A program made the position numbers and the translations under genes. From the NCBI RefSeq assembly GCF_001673405.1, contig NZ_LZLV01000064.1, positions 1 to 58,965 of the forward strand: a stretch of 58,965 bases of DNA, given 5' to 3'. Each line of letters opens with the position of its first letter. Positions within the stretch are counted from its first letter, which is position 1. Below the pieces are notes generated by a model. The model had not been told where the DNA came from, made no database searches, and saw nothing but the letters and a program-made list of their open reading frames with translations. This DNA is from Mycobacterium sp. 1245111.1 (GTDB lineage Bacteria; Actinomycetota; Actinomycetes; Mycobacteriales; Mycobacteriaceae). Shown piece by piece: positions 18,752 to 26,332 of this stretch.

Positions 18752-19672
18752 ATGAATGACGTGAAATTCCTTGAGCTGCACGGCGACAAGGTGGCTTACC
18801 GCGACGAAGGCAACGGGGAGGCGCTGCTGCTGATCCACGGCATGGCCGGAAGTTCGGACAGCTGGCGGGCGGTATTGCCCCAGCTAGCGAAGAAATACCG
18901 GGTGATCGCGCCCGATTTGCTGGGCCACGGCCAGTCGGATAAGCCCCGCTTTAGCGATTACTCGCTCGGGGCGTTCGCGGTGTGGCTGCGCGACCTGCTC
19001 GACGAACTCGGCGTCAGCCACGCCACCGCGGTCGGCCACTCACTCGGCGGCGGCGTAGCCATGCAGTTTGTCTAGCAGCACCCTGACTACGTCAAGCGGC
19101 TTGTCCTCATCAGCAGCGGCGGCCTGGGCACCGACGTCGGACTGATCTTGCGCCTGCTCTCGGCGCCTGGAGCCGAGCTGGTGTTGCCGATCATCGCTCC
19201 AAAGCCCGTGCTCACCGTCGGCAACAAGCTCCGGTCGTGGCTGCGCTCAGCCGGCATTCACTCGCCGCGCGGCGCCGAGATCTGGAGCGCCTACTCGTCG
19301 CTCGCGGACCCTGCGACGCGTCAATCGTTTTTACGGACGCTGCGATCAGTCGTCGACTACCGCGGGCAGGCGGTCAGCGCGGTGAGCAAGCTGGGTCTGC
19401 GCCAGCAGTTGCCGATCATGGCGATCTGGGGTGAGCGGGATGACATCATCCCCGTCGACCACGCGCACTCCGCACATGAAGTCCGACCCGACGTCAGACT
19501 CGAGCTGCTCCCCAACGTCGGTCACTTCGCTCAAGTCGAGGCACCCAACGATGTCGTCGAGCTGATCGAGGACTTCATCGCAACCACCGACGTCGGTACT
19601 GCCGGCCCTGCCCGGCCGAACTCCGGACTGCCGACCGAGGACGGGCGTCACGACGGGCTTAGCGTGGAGTAG
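18752..19672 (+). pseudogene. Alpha/beta hydrolase interrupted by an in-frame amber codon
   Basis: One continuous alpha/beta-hydrolase reading frame is broken by a single TAG at 19073-19075. Before the stop are the oxyanion region LLIHGMAG, the block VIAPDLLGHGQSDKPR and the nucleophile elbow GHSLGGG. After it, in the same frame, come QHPDYVKRLVLIS, the acid-bearing GERDDIIP and the histidine block NVGHFAQVE. Relatives such as Rv2715 have Tyr at the broken place (AMQFAYQ), so a Tyr codon changed by one base to TAG explains the break. The upstream peptide lacks the catalytic Asp and His and should be inactive. The intact remaining sequence suggests the change is recent or is a sequencing error. 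A second in-frame ATG lies at 19148. Confidence 0.85.
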
Positions 19673-19701
19673 ACAACCGCACATCCGAGGGGAGCGACTT
19701 C

Positions 19702-20217
19702 ATGGAAACCTGGGACGCGATCCAAGCCCGACGCAATGTCCGTCAGTACAAGCCGGACCCGGTGTCCGATGAGGACCTGAGTCGGATCGCCGAGGCCGGC
19801 TGGCGGGCGCCGTCAGCGAAGAACCGCCAGGCCTGGGACTTCGTGATCGTCACCGATAAGGCTCAGCTGCAAGAGCTTTCGACGGTCTGGCAGGGAGCCG
19901 GGCACATCGCTGGCGCACCTGCAGCTATCGCATTTGTGATTCCCGAACCGCCAGACGAGCGACGACGTGTCACCGATCAGTACGACGTCGGCCAGGCCAC
20001 GATGGCGATGATGATCGCGGCCACCGACCTCGGCATCGGTACCGGTCACTCATCGGTGGGAGACCAGGACAAAGCGCGTGCCATCCTCGGCGTCCCCGAG
20101 GGCTATCAGGTGGCTTACCTGCTCGGCGTCGGCTATCCCGCAGACCGCCCACTCAAGCCGATCCGCAAACCGAACCGTCGGCCGTTCGAAGAGGTTGTCC
20201 ATCACGGACATTGGTGA
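19702..20217 (+). CDS. Nitroreductase family protein
   Basis: A 171-residue flavin-dependent oxidoreductase of the nitroreductase family. The N-terminal block AIQARRNVRQYKPDPVS and the following AGWRAPSAKNRQAWDFVIV form the FMN phosphate and ring contacts typical of the family. The Gly-rich stretch ATDLGIGTGHSSVG and LLGVGYPADRP are also family signatures. The physiological substrate cannot be read from sequence. GAGGGGAG precedes the ATG at good spacing. It follows the broken hydrolase by about 30 bases in the same direction and may share its transcript. It converges on the barstar-like gene. Confidence 0.88.
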   Translation: METWDAIQARRNVRQYKPDPVSDEDLSRIAEAGWRAPSAKNRQAWDFVIVTDKAQLQELSTVWQGAGHIAGAPAAIAFVIPEPPDERRRVTDQYDVGQATMAMMIAATDLGIGTGHSSVGDQDKARAILGVPEGYQVAYLLGVGYPADRPLKPIRKPNRRPFEEVVHHGHW

Positions 20218-20249
20218 GTCGGTGAAGCCGGGCTTGTCACGAGCCGGAC

Positions 20250-20744
20250 TCATAGACGGCGGTTGCGGTCCAACCACTCGTCGCGGTTCCACTCCAGTGT
20301 TGTAGCGCCCACCGGCGCCAATTGCAGGCTCGGATCTTCCGACTGCACCAGACAAATCAGATGATCGCCGTCGATGAGGGCATCGCGCTGGTTTCTGGCG
20401 TAGATATCAAGTAACAAGTGAGACTCGTCGGGATACCTAGCGGCGAAGATGTTAAATCGCCTCAGCACCAACACGACTCGCAACGTACCGGCTGGAAGAT
20501 CCCAGTAGAATGACCGAACATCGCCCAGGCAGTCATTCAGCGCTGCCCAATTCTTTCCGTAATGCGCGGGAAAGTTGAAGGCGTCCGCCAGATCTCGATG
20601 CATTTTGTCCACATCGGTCCAGCCCGACGCGTCCACGTCCACGATCTGATATCCAGCGCCGCGCAAGGCGGCGATATCGCGATCGACCAGAGCTTTTCTG
20701 AAATACAGGTTGACCGCCGTTCTGAGAAACTCGGCACCAAACAT
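20250..20744 (-). CDS. Barstar-family protein (putative ribonuclease inhibitor)
   Basis: 164 residues. The centre matches the barstar fold: IVDVDASGWTDVDKMHRDL, then NFPAHYGKNWAALNDCLGD, the counterpart of the barstar helix that plugs the barnase active site. Relative to Bacillus barstar the second Tyr and the Asp of NDCL are kept. The Asp that contacts barnase most strongly (D35 in barstar) is Ala here and the nearby Trp is Asn, so the partner is probably not a standard barnase. No barnase-type RNase lies beside it. Position next to the toxin-immunity genes on the same strand suggests an accessory immunity role, which is inference. Confidence 0.75.
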   Translation of the reverse strand: MFGAEFLRTAVNLYFRKALVDRDIAALRGAGYQIVDVDASGWTDVDKMHRDLADAFNFPAHYGKNWAALNDCLGDVRSFYWDLPAGTLRVVLVLRRFNIFAARYPDESHLLLDIYARNQRDALIDGDHLICLVQSEDPSLQLAPVGATTLEWNRDEWLDRNRRL

Positions 20745-20889
20745 GGGGCAACTCTATAGTTGGCAGCCGCCTCTGCACTCCAGCCTCGTGGACAGGCAAC
20801 ATGGCATATGAACAGCGATGGACACCTGCGATTCGAACTGTTGTCATAGTGAATCGGTGCGCTACCCGGAGGTCTGATTAACGTGCATC

Positions 20890-21272
20890 CTATTTGTCGT
20901 CTACGAGATCGGCCGAGACGTGTTTCCCCTTCTCCGTGAGGTTGAGCCAGACCCGGTACTGCCACTGCAGCGGGTCTTCGTGGCGTCCGACGAAGCGGTC
21001 GACAAACTGCGTCATCACGTCGTCGACGTTCCCGGCCAAGTCTTGAACTCAGGGTCGTCTGGGCCGGGGATGTCACCGACCTCAACGAGCCCGTCCTTCA
21101 GTAGAGATCGGACTGTGTCGACGACCAGCTGCTGCTGCTCAGCCGACAGGTCCTTCAGGTAGCCGCCGAAGATGTCGGCCTGCACGTCGGCCATCGACAC
21201 GAAATCGTCATACTCGCCCGCCAGAATGCAGTCCCTAAGGCCCTCCTGCGATGTGATTTCGGATTTCCTCAT
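20890..21272 (-). pseudogene. Frameshifted second copy of the putative immunity gene
   Basis: The first 85 residues (from MRKSEITSQEG) parallel the 125-residue neighbour at 21300-21677: DDFVSMADVQ against EDFVSLAAVQ, QQLVVDTVRSLL against QQLVVNTVRSML, FKTWPGT in both. After FKTWPGT this copy runs to an early stop. Adding one base near 21027/21028 restores VDDVMTQFVDRFVGRHED and YRVWLNLTEKGKHVSA, again parallel to the neighbour, ending at TAG 20890-20892. So the gene lost one base, or has an assembly error, in an otherwise well preserved copy. GAGGAG lies about ten bases before the ATG. It is the downstream member of a tandem duplication behind the toxin gene. Confidence 0.8.
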
Positions 21273-21299
21273 CGCGTTTGTGCTCCTCTTGTCAGCGCG

Positions 21300-21677
21300 T
21301 TAGCCCTCATCTTCGAAAGCCGCCGAGACCTCTCGCCCTTTCGTAGTCAGGTTGAGCCAAATCTTGTAGGCCCACTCATATCGGTCTTCGTAGTGGCCAA
21401 CGAAGCGCTCGGCAAATCGCTCCATCACCTCGTCGACCGTCCCCGGCCACGTCTTAAACCCGGGGCTACTCGGACTGGGTATCACGCCTACCTCGACCAG
21501 GCCCTCTTCGAGCATCGATCGGACGGTGTTCACCACAAGTTGCTGACGCTCAGACGCCGAATCGGCCAGGTCGCCATCGTCGATGAGCCCTTGCACAGCG
21601 GCCAAGGACACGAAGTCTTCGATGCCGACCGCAAGAATGTCGCCGCGCAAGGTGTCTTGGGCCTTGTTCTTATTCAT
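21300..21677 (-). CDS. Putative immunity protein to the adjacent WXG-type toxin
   Basis: An intact 125-residue soluble protein without signal peptide. It is mostly helical in character, with VNTVRSMLEEGLVEVG followed by KTWPGTVDEVMERF and YKIWLNLTTKGREVS; the last part resembles a winged-helix end. I recall similar small proteins beside mycobacterial secreted toxins but cannot name the family. It follows the toxin gene by about 38 bases on the same strand and is followed by a frameshifted paralogue, an arrangement common for cognate plus spare immunity genes. AAGG lies close upstream of the ATG. The immunity role rests on position and duplication, not on a recognised inhibitor fold. Confidence 0.6.
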   Translation of the reverse strand: MNKNKAQDTLRGDILAVGIEDFVSLAAVQGLIDDGDLADSASERQQLVVNTVRSMLEEGLVEVGVIPSPSSPGFKTWPGTVDEVMERFAERFVGHYEDRYEWAYKIWLNLTTKGREVSAAFEDEG

Positions 21678-21715
21678 TGCCTTGATGCTTCCGTTGTCGA
21701 TATGGGGTCTTCGCG

Positions 21716-22843
21716 TTAGTGCTTGAAGTCACGCGCATCCTCTCCGGGGTCGTCCTCGCCGAGGATCGGGATTCCGTGGTCGATGGAGCCCGGCGTGTGC
21801 ACGAGATGCGGCCAAGGTTGAATGCCGGCCGGACCGCCCGCGACGCCTTCGACAGGACCAGCTTCGGTCGACGCTACTTCCGGCGGAACAGCTTCGGCCG
21901 GGCCAATCGCGGGAATGTCTGGGACTTCGCCGGTCTTCGGATTGATGTGGACCTTCCAGTACTCGGTCCCGCCATCCGGCTTCGGAAGGTCGATGTCCAA
22001 CACGTTCTTGCCAGTTGAGTCGGCGGAGACCCTCTCACCAACCTCGCTGCCGTCTGGCAGCCGTGTCCATTTGCCCATGTCTGGTTCGGGGTAGTGCGTC
22101 TCCATTGCGCCGCCATGCTCAGTCATCCACTGTTTCAACCGCTGCAGATCTTCGGGGGACGTGACGGTTTTGTACGTCGGCTTCGAGCCTTTGCCGAGCT
22201 TCTCGAGCACTTTGCGAATGTCATCGGCACTCGGCCCCTTAGGTGACGGCGGCTTGCCCGGGCTCTCCTTGAACGTGCGGTTATCCACCGCGTGGACTTG
22301 GCCGTTGCTCGAGGGGACCTTCGGGAACGTCGAGCCGACACCGGCCACCGCCGCCGTGATCCTCGCAGCCACTTGAGCATCTGCGCTCACCAATTGCGCT
22401 GCGCGCCCACCGATCTGACCGGCGAATGCTTGAGCGGCGGCCTGCCGGGCCGCCCGCTCGGCTGCGGACCCGCCGACCATCCGGTCGGTGACCGAAAGGT
22501 CTTCGCCCACTTGAAATCCCGCTGATCGGGCATCCTCGACGGCGTAGCGGATTTGCGAACGGGCCGCTTCCAACTCCGACGCCCCGCTGCGCGCGACGGT
22601 GGCGGCATCCTGCAACTGGTCGACCACCACACTGGTGGACAGCATGTCGGCGTGCGTCGCGGTCCGCAATGCGTCGGCGGCTTCGCCGCGCCAATCGGCC
22701 CCGAGCGCGTCGCTCCACACCCCGTGGGCCAGGCCGTAGCTGCGCTCGCCGACGGCTTCCCAGTGACTAGCAGCCTCCGTTAGGTGGTCCGTCGGCCACG
22801 CCATCAGAGCCGACAGACCAGGACCTCCTGCGACCGCTGCCAT
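21716..22843 (-). CDS. Putative type VII-secreted polymorphic toxin with WXG-type N-terminus
   Basis: 375 residues in three parts. Residues 1-170 are helical with the WXG turn at W51-R-G53, and the run of Ala-rich helices looks like an ESX substrate targeting region. Residues ~170-205 are a Pro/Lys/Ser linker (ESPGKPPSPKGPS). Residues ~206-310 form a compact domain with LQRLKQWMTEHGG, GKWTRLPDGSEVG and DGGTEYWKVHI. That pattern reminds me of small RNase-type toxin domains, but I cannot assign a fold. A Pro/Glu/Asp-rich tail ends the protein. It follows the EspC-like gene by three bases and precedes the putative immunity genes. The order partner-toxin-immunity is the main argument for a toxin. 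Confidence 0.65.
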   Translation of the reverse strand: MAAVAGGPGLSALMAWPTDHLTEAASHWEAVGERSYGLAHGVWSDALGADWRGEAADALRTATHADMLSTSVVVDQLQDAATVARSGASELEAARSQIRYAVEDARSAGFQVGEDLSVTDRMVGGSAAERAARQAAAQAFAGQIGGRAAQLVSADAQVAARITAAVAGVGSTFPKVPSSNGQVHAVDNRTFKESPGKPPSPKGPSADDIRKVLEKLGKGSKPTYKTVTSPEDLQRLKQWMTEHGGAMETHYPEPDMGKWTRLPDGSEVGERVSADSTGKNVLDIDLPKPDGGTEYWKVHINPKTGEVPDIPAIGPAEAVPPEVASTEAGPVEGVAGGPAGIQPWPHLVHTPGSIDHGIPILGEDDPGEDARDFKH

Positions 22844-22846
22844 TGC

Positions 22847-23125
22847 CTACTCGCTGACCGCCGACAACGCTGACGCTGATTCAGCTTCCTGGGCGAGATA
22901 GCTCGCGTCGGCCGCCGTGACACCGTCCGCGTGCCCACTGACCTGCGCACCTAAGCCCGCAATGAAAGCGGCGACATCAGCGTGGGCGGCATCGACTGCG
23001 GCTGCGCTGGTCTGACACGACAGTCCGAGCCCGGTGGGTGCCTCCGCCTGTTGGAGTTCACCCGCTGAGACACCCCAGCGCGCGGCCATTGCCTGCACAC
23101 CGGCAGTGTCCACACGCAATCCCAC
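22847..23125 (-). CDS. EspC-like small ESX secretion-associated protein
   Basis: 92 residues of the small WXG-sized group annotated as ESX-1 secretion-associated (DUF2580/EspC-like). It shows LRVDTAGVQAMAARW at the start, then GLSCQTSAAAVDAAHADVAA, and ends with YLAQEAESASAL. Such proteins form helical hairpins that pair with a larger partner and are exported by an ESX system. Here the larger partner is the toxin starting three bases downstream. The GTG at 23125 gives the family N-terminus. No ESX secretion machinery is in the window, so a system elsewhere would have to export the pair. Confidence 0.75.
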   Translation of the reverse strand: MGLRVDTAGVQAMAARWGVSAGELQQAEAPTGLGLSCQTSAAAVDAAHADVAAFIAGLGAQVSGHADGVTAADASYLAQEAESASALSAVSE

Positions 23126-23206
23126 AGGGCGGAGTTTAGGCGCGGATCACGGTCGCCAACCAGTCACCGACATATTCTGGACGAGATTAGCGAGGGAGAG
23201 TCACCG

Positions 23207-23974
23207 ATGCCCGAACATGCAATGCCGCGAGATCACCAGGGCGACTACGGAATCGACGGTTCTTTCAAAGTCATCTCCGCCCGCGGACAGGCGATCGGCA
23301 TCGGTGTCTGGTCTGCGGCCCTCGCGGCATGGTCGGCAATCAGCGCTAAACGCGGCAAGCGAGTGACCGCGGCGCTGACCGGCGCGTCATCCCTCGGCAT
23401 CGCCGCGAGCACCGCGCTCTACATCTACGCAACCAAGGCCGGCAAGTTCCAGGTCTGGCAACGCATCCTCGACGAACTCGTGCTGGAAGGCGACGAGACC
23501 GTCCTCGACATGGGCTGCGGCCGCGGCGCAGTACTACTCGCCACCGCAAAGCGACTCCCCAACGGCAAAGCCGTCGGCGTCGACATCTGGCAAGCCGACC
23601 AGACCGACAACTCGCTAACGGCAACACTGGCCAACGCCGAAATTGAAGGCGTCAAAGACCGTATCGAACTGCACACCGCCGACATGACCGCACTTCCGTT
23701 CGCCGACAATAGCTTTGACGTCATCGTCAGCAGCCTCGCCATCCACAACATCCCCGGCCGCGACGGGCGGCACAAAGCCCTCACCGAGGCCATGCGCGTT
23801 TTGAAGCCCGGCGGCCGCCTCGCCATCGCGGATTTGTGGGAGACCAAACAGCACGCCGAGCACCTACGAGCCAACGGCTGGCAGCAGGTCGAGCGCACCA
23901 GCGTCGGATGGCGAATGTGGTACGGCGGCCCATGGATTTCGACCCATCTTGTCACCGCGACAAAGCCACGATGA
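23207..23974 (+). CDS. Membrane-associated class I SAM-dependent methyltransferase
   Basis: 255 residues. An N-terminal part with two hydrophobic stretches (around residues 28-45 and 56-72) precedes a Rossmann methyltransferase: motif I VLDMGCGRGAVLL, the acidic end of strand 2 in AVGVDIW, ADMTALPFADNSFDVIVSS and LKPGGRLAIADLW. The substrate is unknown; the pattern is of the UbiE/Methyltransf_11 type. GAGGGAG sits eight bases before the ATG. It is divergent from the EspC-like gene, with about 80 bases between them that should hold both promoters. Confidence 0.88.
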   Translation: MPEHAMPRDHQGDYGIDGSFKVISARGQAIGIGVWSAALAAWSAISAKRGKRVTAALTGASSLGIAASTALYIYATKAGKFQVWQRILDELVLEGDETVLDMGCGRGAVLLATAKRLPNGKAVGVDIWQADQTDNSLTATLANAEIEGVKDRIELHTADMTALPFADNSFDVIVSSLAIHNIPGRDGRHKALTEAMRVLKPGGRLAIADLWETKQHAEHLRANGWQQVERTSVGWRMWYGGPWISTHLVTATKPR

Positions 23975-23990
23975 ATCACGCTGGAACTCC

Positions 23991-24016
23991 TGCCCAACAC
24001 TGCGCATAACTGGGCA
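23991..24016 (+). terminator. Possible weak hairpin after the methyltransferase gene
   Basis: TGCCCA at 23991-23996 and TGGGCA at 24011-24016 can form a six-base stem with a 14-base loop, 17 bases after the methyltransferase stop. No T-run follows, so an intrinsic terminator is uncertain; mycobacterial terminators often lack a strong U-tract. Confidence 0.25.
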
Positions 24017-24062
24017 TTCAATAGTCATTTAAGCGTCAACGGGTCGCCTACTCTGAAGGTTG

Positions 24063-25022
24063 ATGGACAACCCACTGCACCACCCTCCCGGCGTGCCGCG
24101 TGTCGAAAAGCCGCGGGCCGAAGGTCAGTTCCACCTCGCCGACGGCCGCCGCCTCGGCTACGCCGAATTCGGTCATCCCGAGGGCCCGGTGGTGCTGTGG
24201 TTTCACGGCACCCTCGGCGCGCGACGCCAGTTCCTCGCCAAGGGCCGGCGCGCCGCCGAACAGCTCGGCCTGCGCGTCATCGTCATCGAACGACCGGGCA
24301 CCGGACTCTCCGACTCCCACCGCTACACCTCGGTGAGCGAATGGGTCGCCGACATGGCCCAGGTTGTCGACACTCTTGACGCGAAAAAGCTTGGTGTGGT
24401 GGGCATGTCCGGTGGAGGCCCCTACGCGTTGGCGTGCGGTGCGCTGCCTCCGATGGTCGATCGTGTGGCCGCCGTCGGCGTGCTCGACGGCACCGTTCCG
24501 GCCGTTGGCCCCGAGGCTACCCGCGCGGGCGCCACCGAGATCGCCCGACGCTTCGGCCCGATCCTCACCCAGCTGCGGCGTCCACTGGCGGTGATCGCCA
24601 CCATCCTGCTCGCCCCGCTAATTCCCTTCGCGCACTACGCCTATCGCGTGTACATGCGGATGTGGCCCGAGGTCGACCGGAAAGTCCTCGACGATCCGGA
24701 AGTGGAGGCGATCTTCGTCGACGACATGGTCAACGCCTTCCGCGGCCGCTGCCTGGCCATGGTCGACGATGCACGACTCCTTGGCCGCGACTGGGGTTTT
24801 CGGCTCGTCGACGTGAAAGTCCCGGTCCGATGGTGGCACGGCGTGACCGACCACGTCGTCCCGATCGCCGGTGTACACGCGGCCATCACGCGCCTGCAAG
24901 ACGCCGAACTCGTCGTCCGCTCCGAGAGCCATCTCGGCGGGTTCGCCATGACCGAGGACGTGCTGGTCCACATGCGCGAGCAGCTCATCGCCGAACCTAA
25001 AGATCTCGGGGTTGCTCAGTAG
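24063..25022 (+). CDS. Alpha/beta hydrolase
   Basis: 319 residues. The fold is shown by VVLWFHGTLGARRQF (oxyanion loop), IVIERPGTGLSD, the nucleophile elbow GMSGGGPYAL, the acid region WWHGVTDHVVPI and the late ESHLGGFAM that supplies histidine. A hydrophobic stretch near residues 180-195 may be a lid that touches membrane. Substrate is unknown. I start at the ATG at 24063; AAGG lies about five bases upstream. It begins about 90 bases after the methyltransferase in the same direction. Confidence 0.85.
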   Translation: MDNPLHHPPGVPRVEKPRAEGQFHLADGRRLGYAEFGHPEGPVVLWFHGTLGARRQFLAKGRRAAEQLGLRVIVIERPGTGLSDSHRYTSVSEWVADMAQVVDTLDAKKLGVVGMSGGGPYALACGALPPMVDRVAAVGVLDGTVPAVGPEATRAGATEIARRFGPILTQLRRPLAVIATILLAPLIPFAHYAYRVYMRMWPEVDRKVLDDPEVEAIFVDDMVNAFRGRCLAMVDDARLLGRDWGFRLVDVKVPVRWWHGVTDHVVPIAGVHAAITRLQDAELVVRSESHLGGFAMTEDVLVHMREQLIAEPKDLGVAQ

Positions 25023-25049
25023 CTGGCGCACGCTCGCTGCTGTGAGAGA

Positions 25050-26216
25050 ATGCTATGGCAGTATTTCGCTATGCGCGACTCGCTCACTCCCGCCGCAGTT
25101 TTGGAGACCCTGGTCGAACTCGACTTGGTCGATCTCAACGCGGGTGGCCCGTGGCCGGGTGAGCCCGACAACGCGGACGTCTACGATCCCGACTGGCGTC
25201 AGGTGCATCCGACGCAATCCGACTTCGCGAGCGCGCCCCTCGACATGCCCGACGACACCGGCGCATTCTATGAAGAGGTGCGCCGACGAGCTAACGCAGG
25301 ATTCAAACCCCCACTCATACCAGTCATCGACGCCCTCGCCTGGTACACGCCAATCCACTACTTTGGCCTCGGCATGGCGATCTACATTCGCGAATCGGCT
25401 GTGCTTGACGTCACCGCGGCCGTCGTGAACCAACTCGAGCCGGCCGAGCGCGACAACGAAGCCAACATCCTCGGTGCCTCCCGGGCGGCGATGTCAGTCC
25501 TCTACTTACACGAGGCGTTCCATCACAAGATCGAGTCGTTGGCGATCCGCTACGAAATTGTTGAGCGCACAAGGCGTTACCTTCCTTACTCCGATGACGT
25601 AGTGATTCCGCTGCTTAAGCAGGGATCCGACGACGTCCTTGAGGAGGCGCTTGCGTGCGCGCAAATGTATCGCCGCTTCGAGACCGAACGCGTGTACCGC
25701 CGCGGCGTTCCCGAACCCGTATATCAAGCGACGCTGCGAATGCTTGTCCAGTGGTTTCCGACGTTGCCACCGAGTTATCGAGAGGCGCTCGACTACCTCT
25801 ACGATCATGAGTTCGAGCCTGCGCTAAACATGTTAATGAGCCAAGTACAGGAGGCGACGACATCACCGAAGCGGGGCCGGAAAGAGTGGGACCTGGCTTC
25901 CCACATTCATCGCGGCTTATTCGACGTTCGGCAGATCACTCACGTGCTTGTCCCAGTGGGCGAAATGCCTGTTCTGCCGTGGATCGGCCACGCTCCGGCT
26001 TTACCATCTGTCAGTACACGCGAGGCTGTGCGCTACTTGGAGCGCGAAGGCTGGGAGGCCGATGTCCGGCGCGGCAAAGGCTCGCACATATTAATGAAAC
26101 GCCCCGGTGCTAGGCGACCGCTCCCGATCCCTGCGAACAAGAAGTCATTGTCTCCTGGTTTGGTGAAACAAATCGCAGCCGCGTCCGGTGTACGAGTGGC
26201 GGATTTGCGCCTCTGA
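25050..26216 (+). CDS. HExxH metallopeptidase-like domain fused to a HicA-like C-terminal domain
   Basis: 388 residues. A zincin-type HExxH motif lies at 154-158 (LHEAFHHKIES). About 40 residues later comes VLEEALACAQ (E198/E199), a helix of the kind that gives the third zinc ligand in gluzincin-like proteins. Residues ~322-382 match the HicA mRNA-interferase fold: STREAVRYLEREGWEADVR, then GKGSHILMKRPG with the likely catalytic H346, PIPANKKSLSPGLVKQI. HicA normally is a free ~60-80 residue toxin with HicB beside it; here it is fused and no hicB follows. The chain could be a self-contained toxin or a protease that uses the HicA fold to bind RNA. ATG 25050 is the first start; ATG 25071 is an alternative. 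Confidence 0.7.
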   Translation: MLWQYFAMRDSLTPAAVLETLVELDLVDLNAGGPWPGEPDNADVYDPDWRQVHPTQSDFASAPLDMPDDTGAFYEEVRRRANAGFKPPLIPVIDALAWYTPIHYFGLGMAIYIRESAVLDVTAAVVNQLEPAERDNEANILGASRAAMSVLYLHEAFHHKIESLAIRYEIVERTRRYLPYSDDVVIPLLKQGSDDVLEEALACAQMYRRFETERVYRRGVPEPVYQATLRMLVQWFPTLPPSYREALDYLYDHEFEPALNMLMSQVQEATTSPKRGRKEWDLASHIHRGLFDVRQITHVLVPVGEMPVLPWIGHAPALPSVSTREAVRYLEREGWEADVRRGKGSHILMKRPGARRPLPIPANKKSLSPGLVKQIAAASGVRVADLRL

Positions 26217-26332
26217 CAATCCATCGTCGGCAGCACTTTGGTGTCGTGGCCTAGCGCTGAAGTGGCACGCGCGCTAGTAGCTAAATCGCAGCGCGCCAAC
26301 CCGGACACAGCGGCCCGTCTCCGATAACGTCG

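Noticed and set aside
19073..19075. Programmed read-through or pyrrolysine at the amber codon
   Set aside because: Mycobacteria are not known to use pyrrolysine and no read-through signal is apparent; mutation or sequencing error is simpler.
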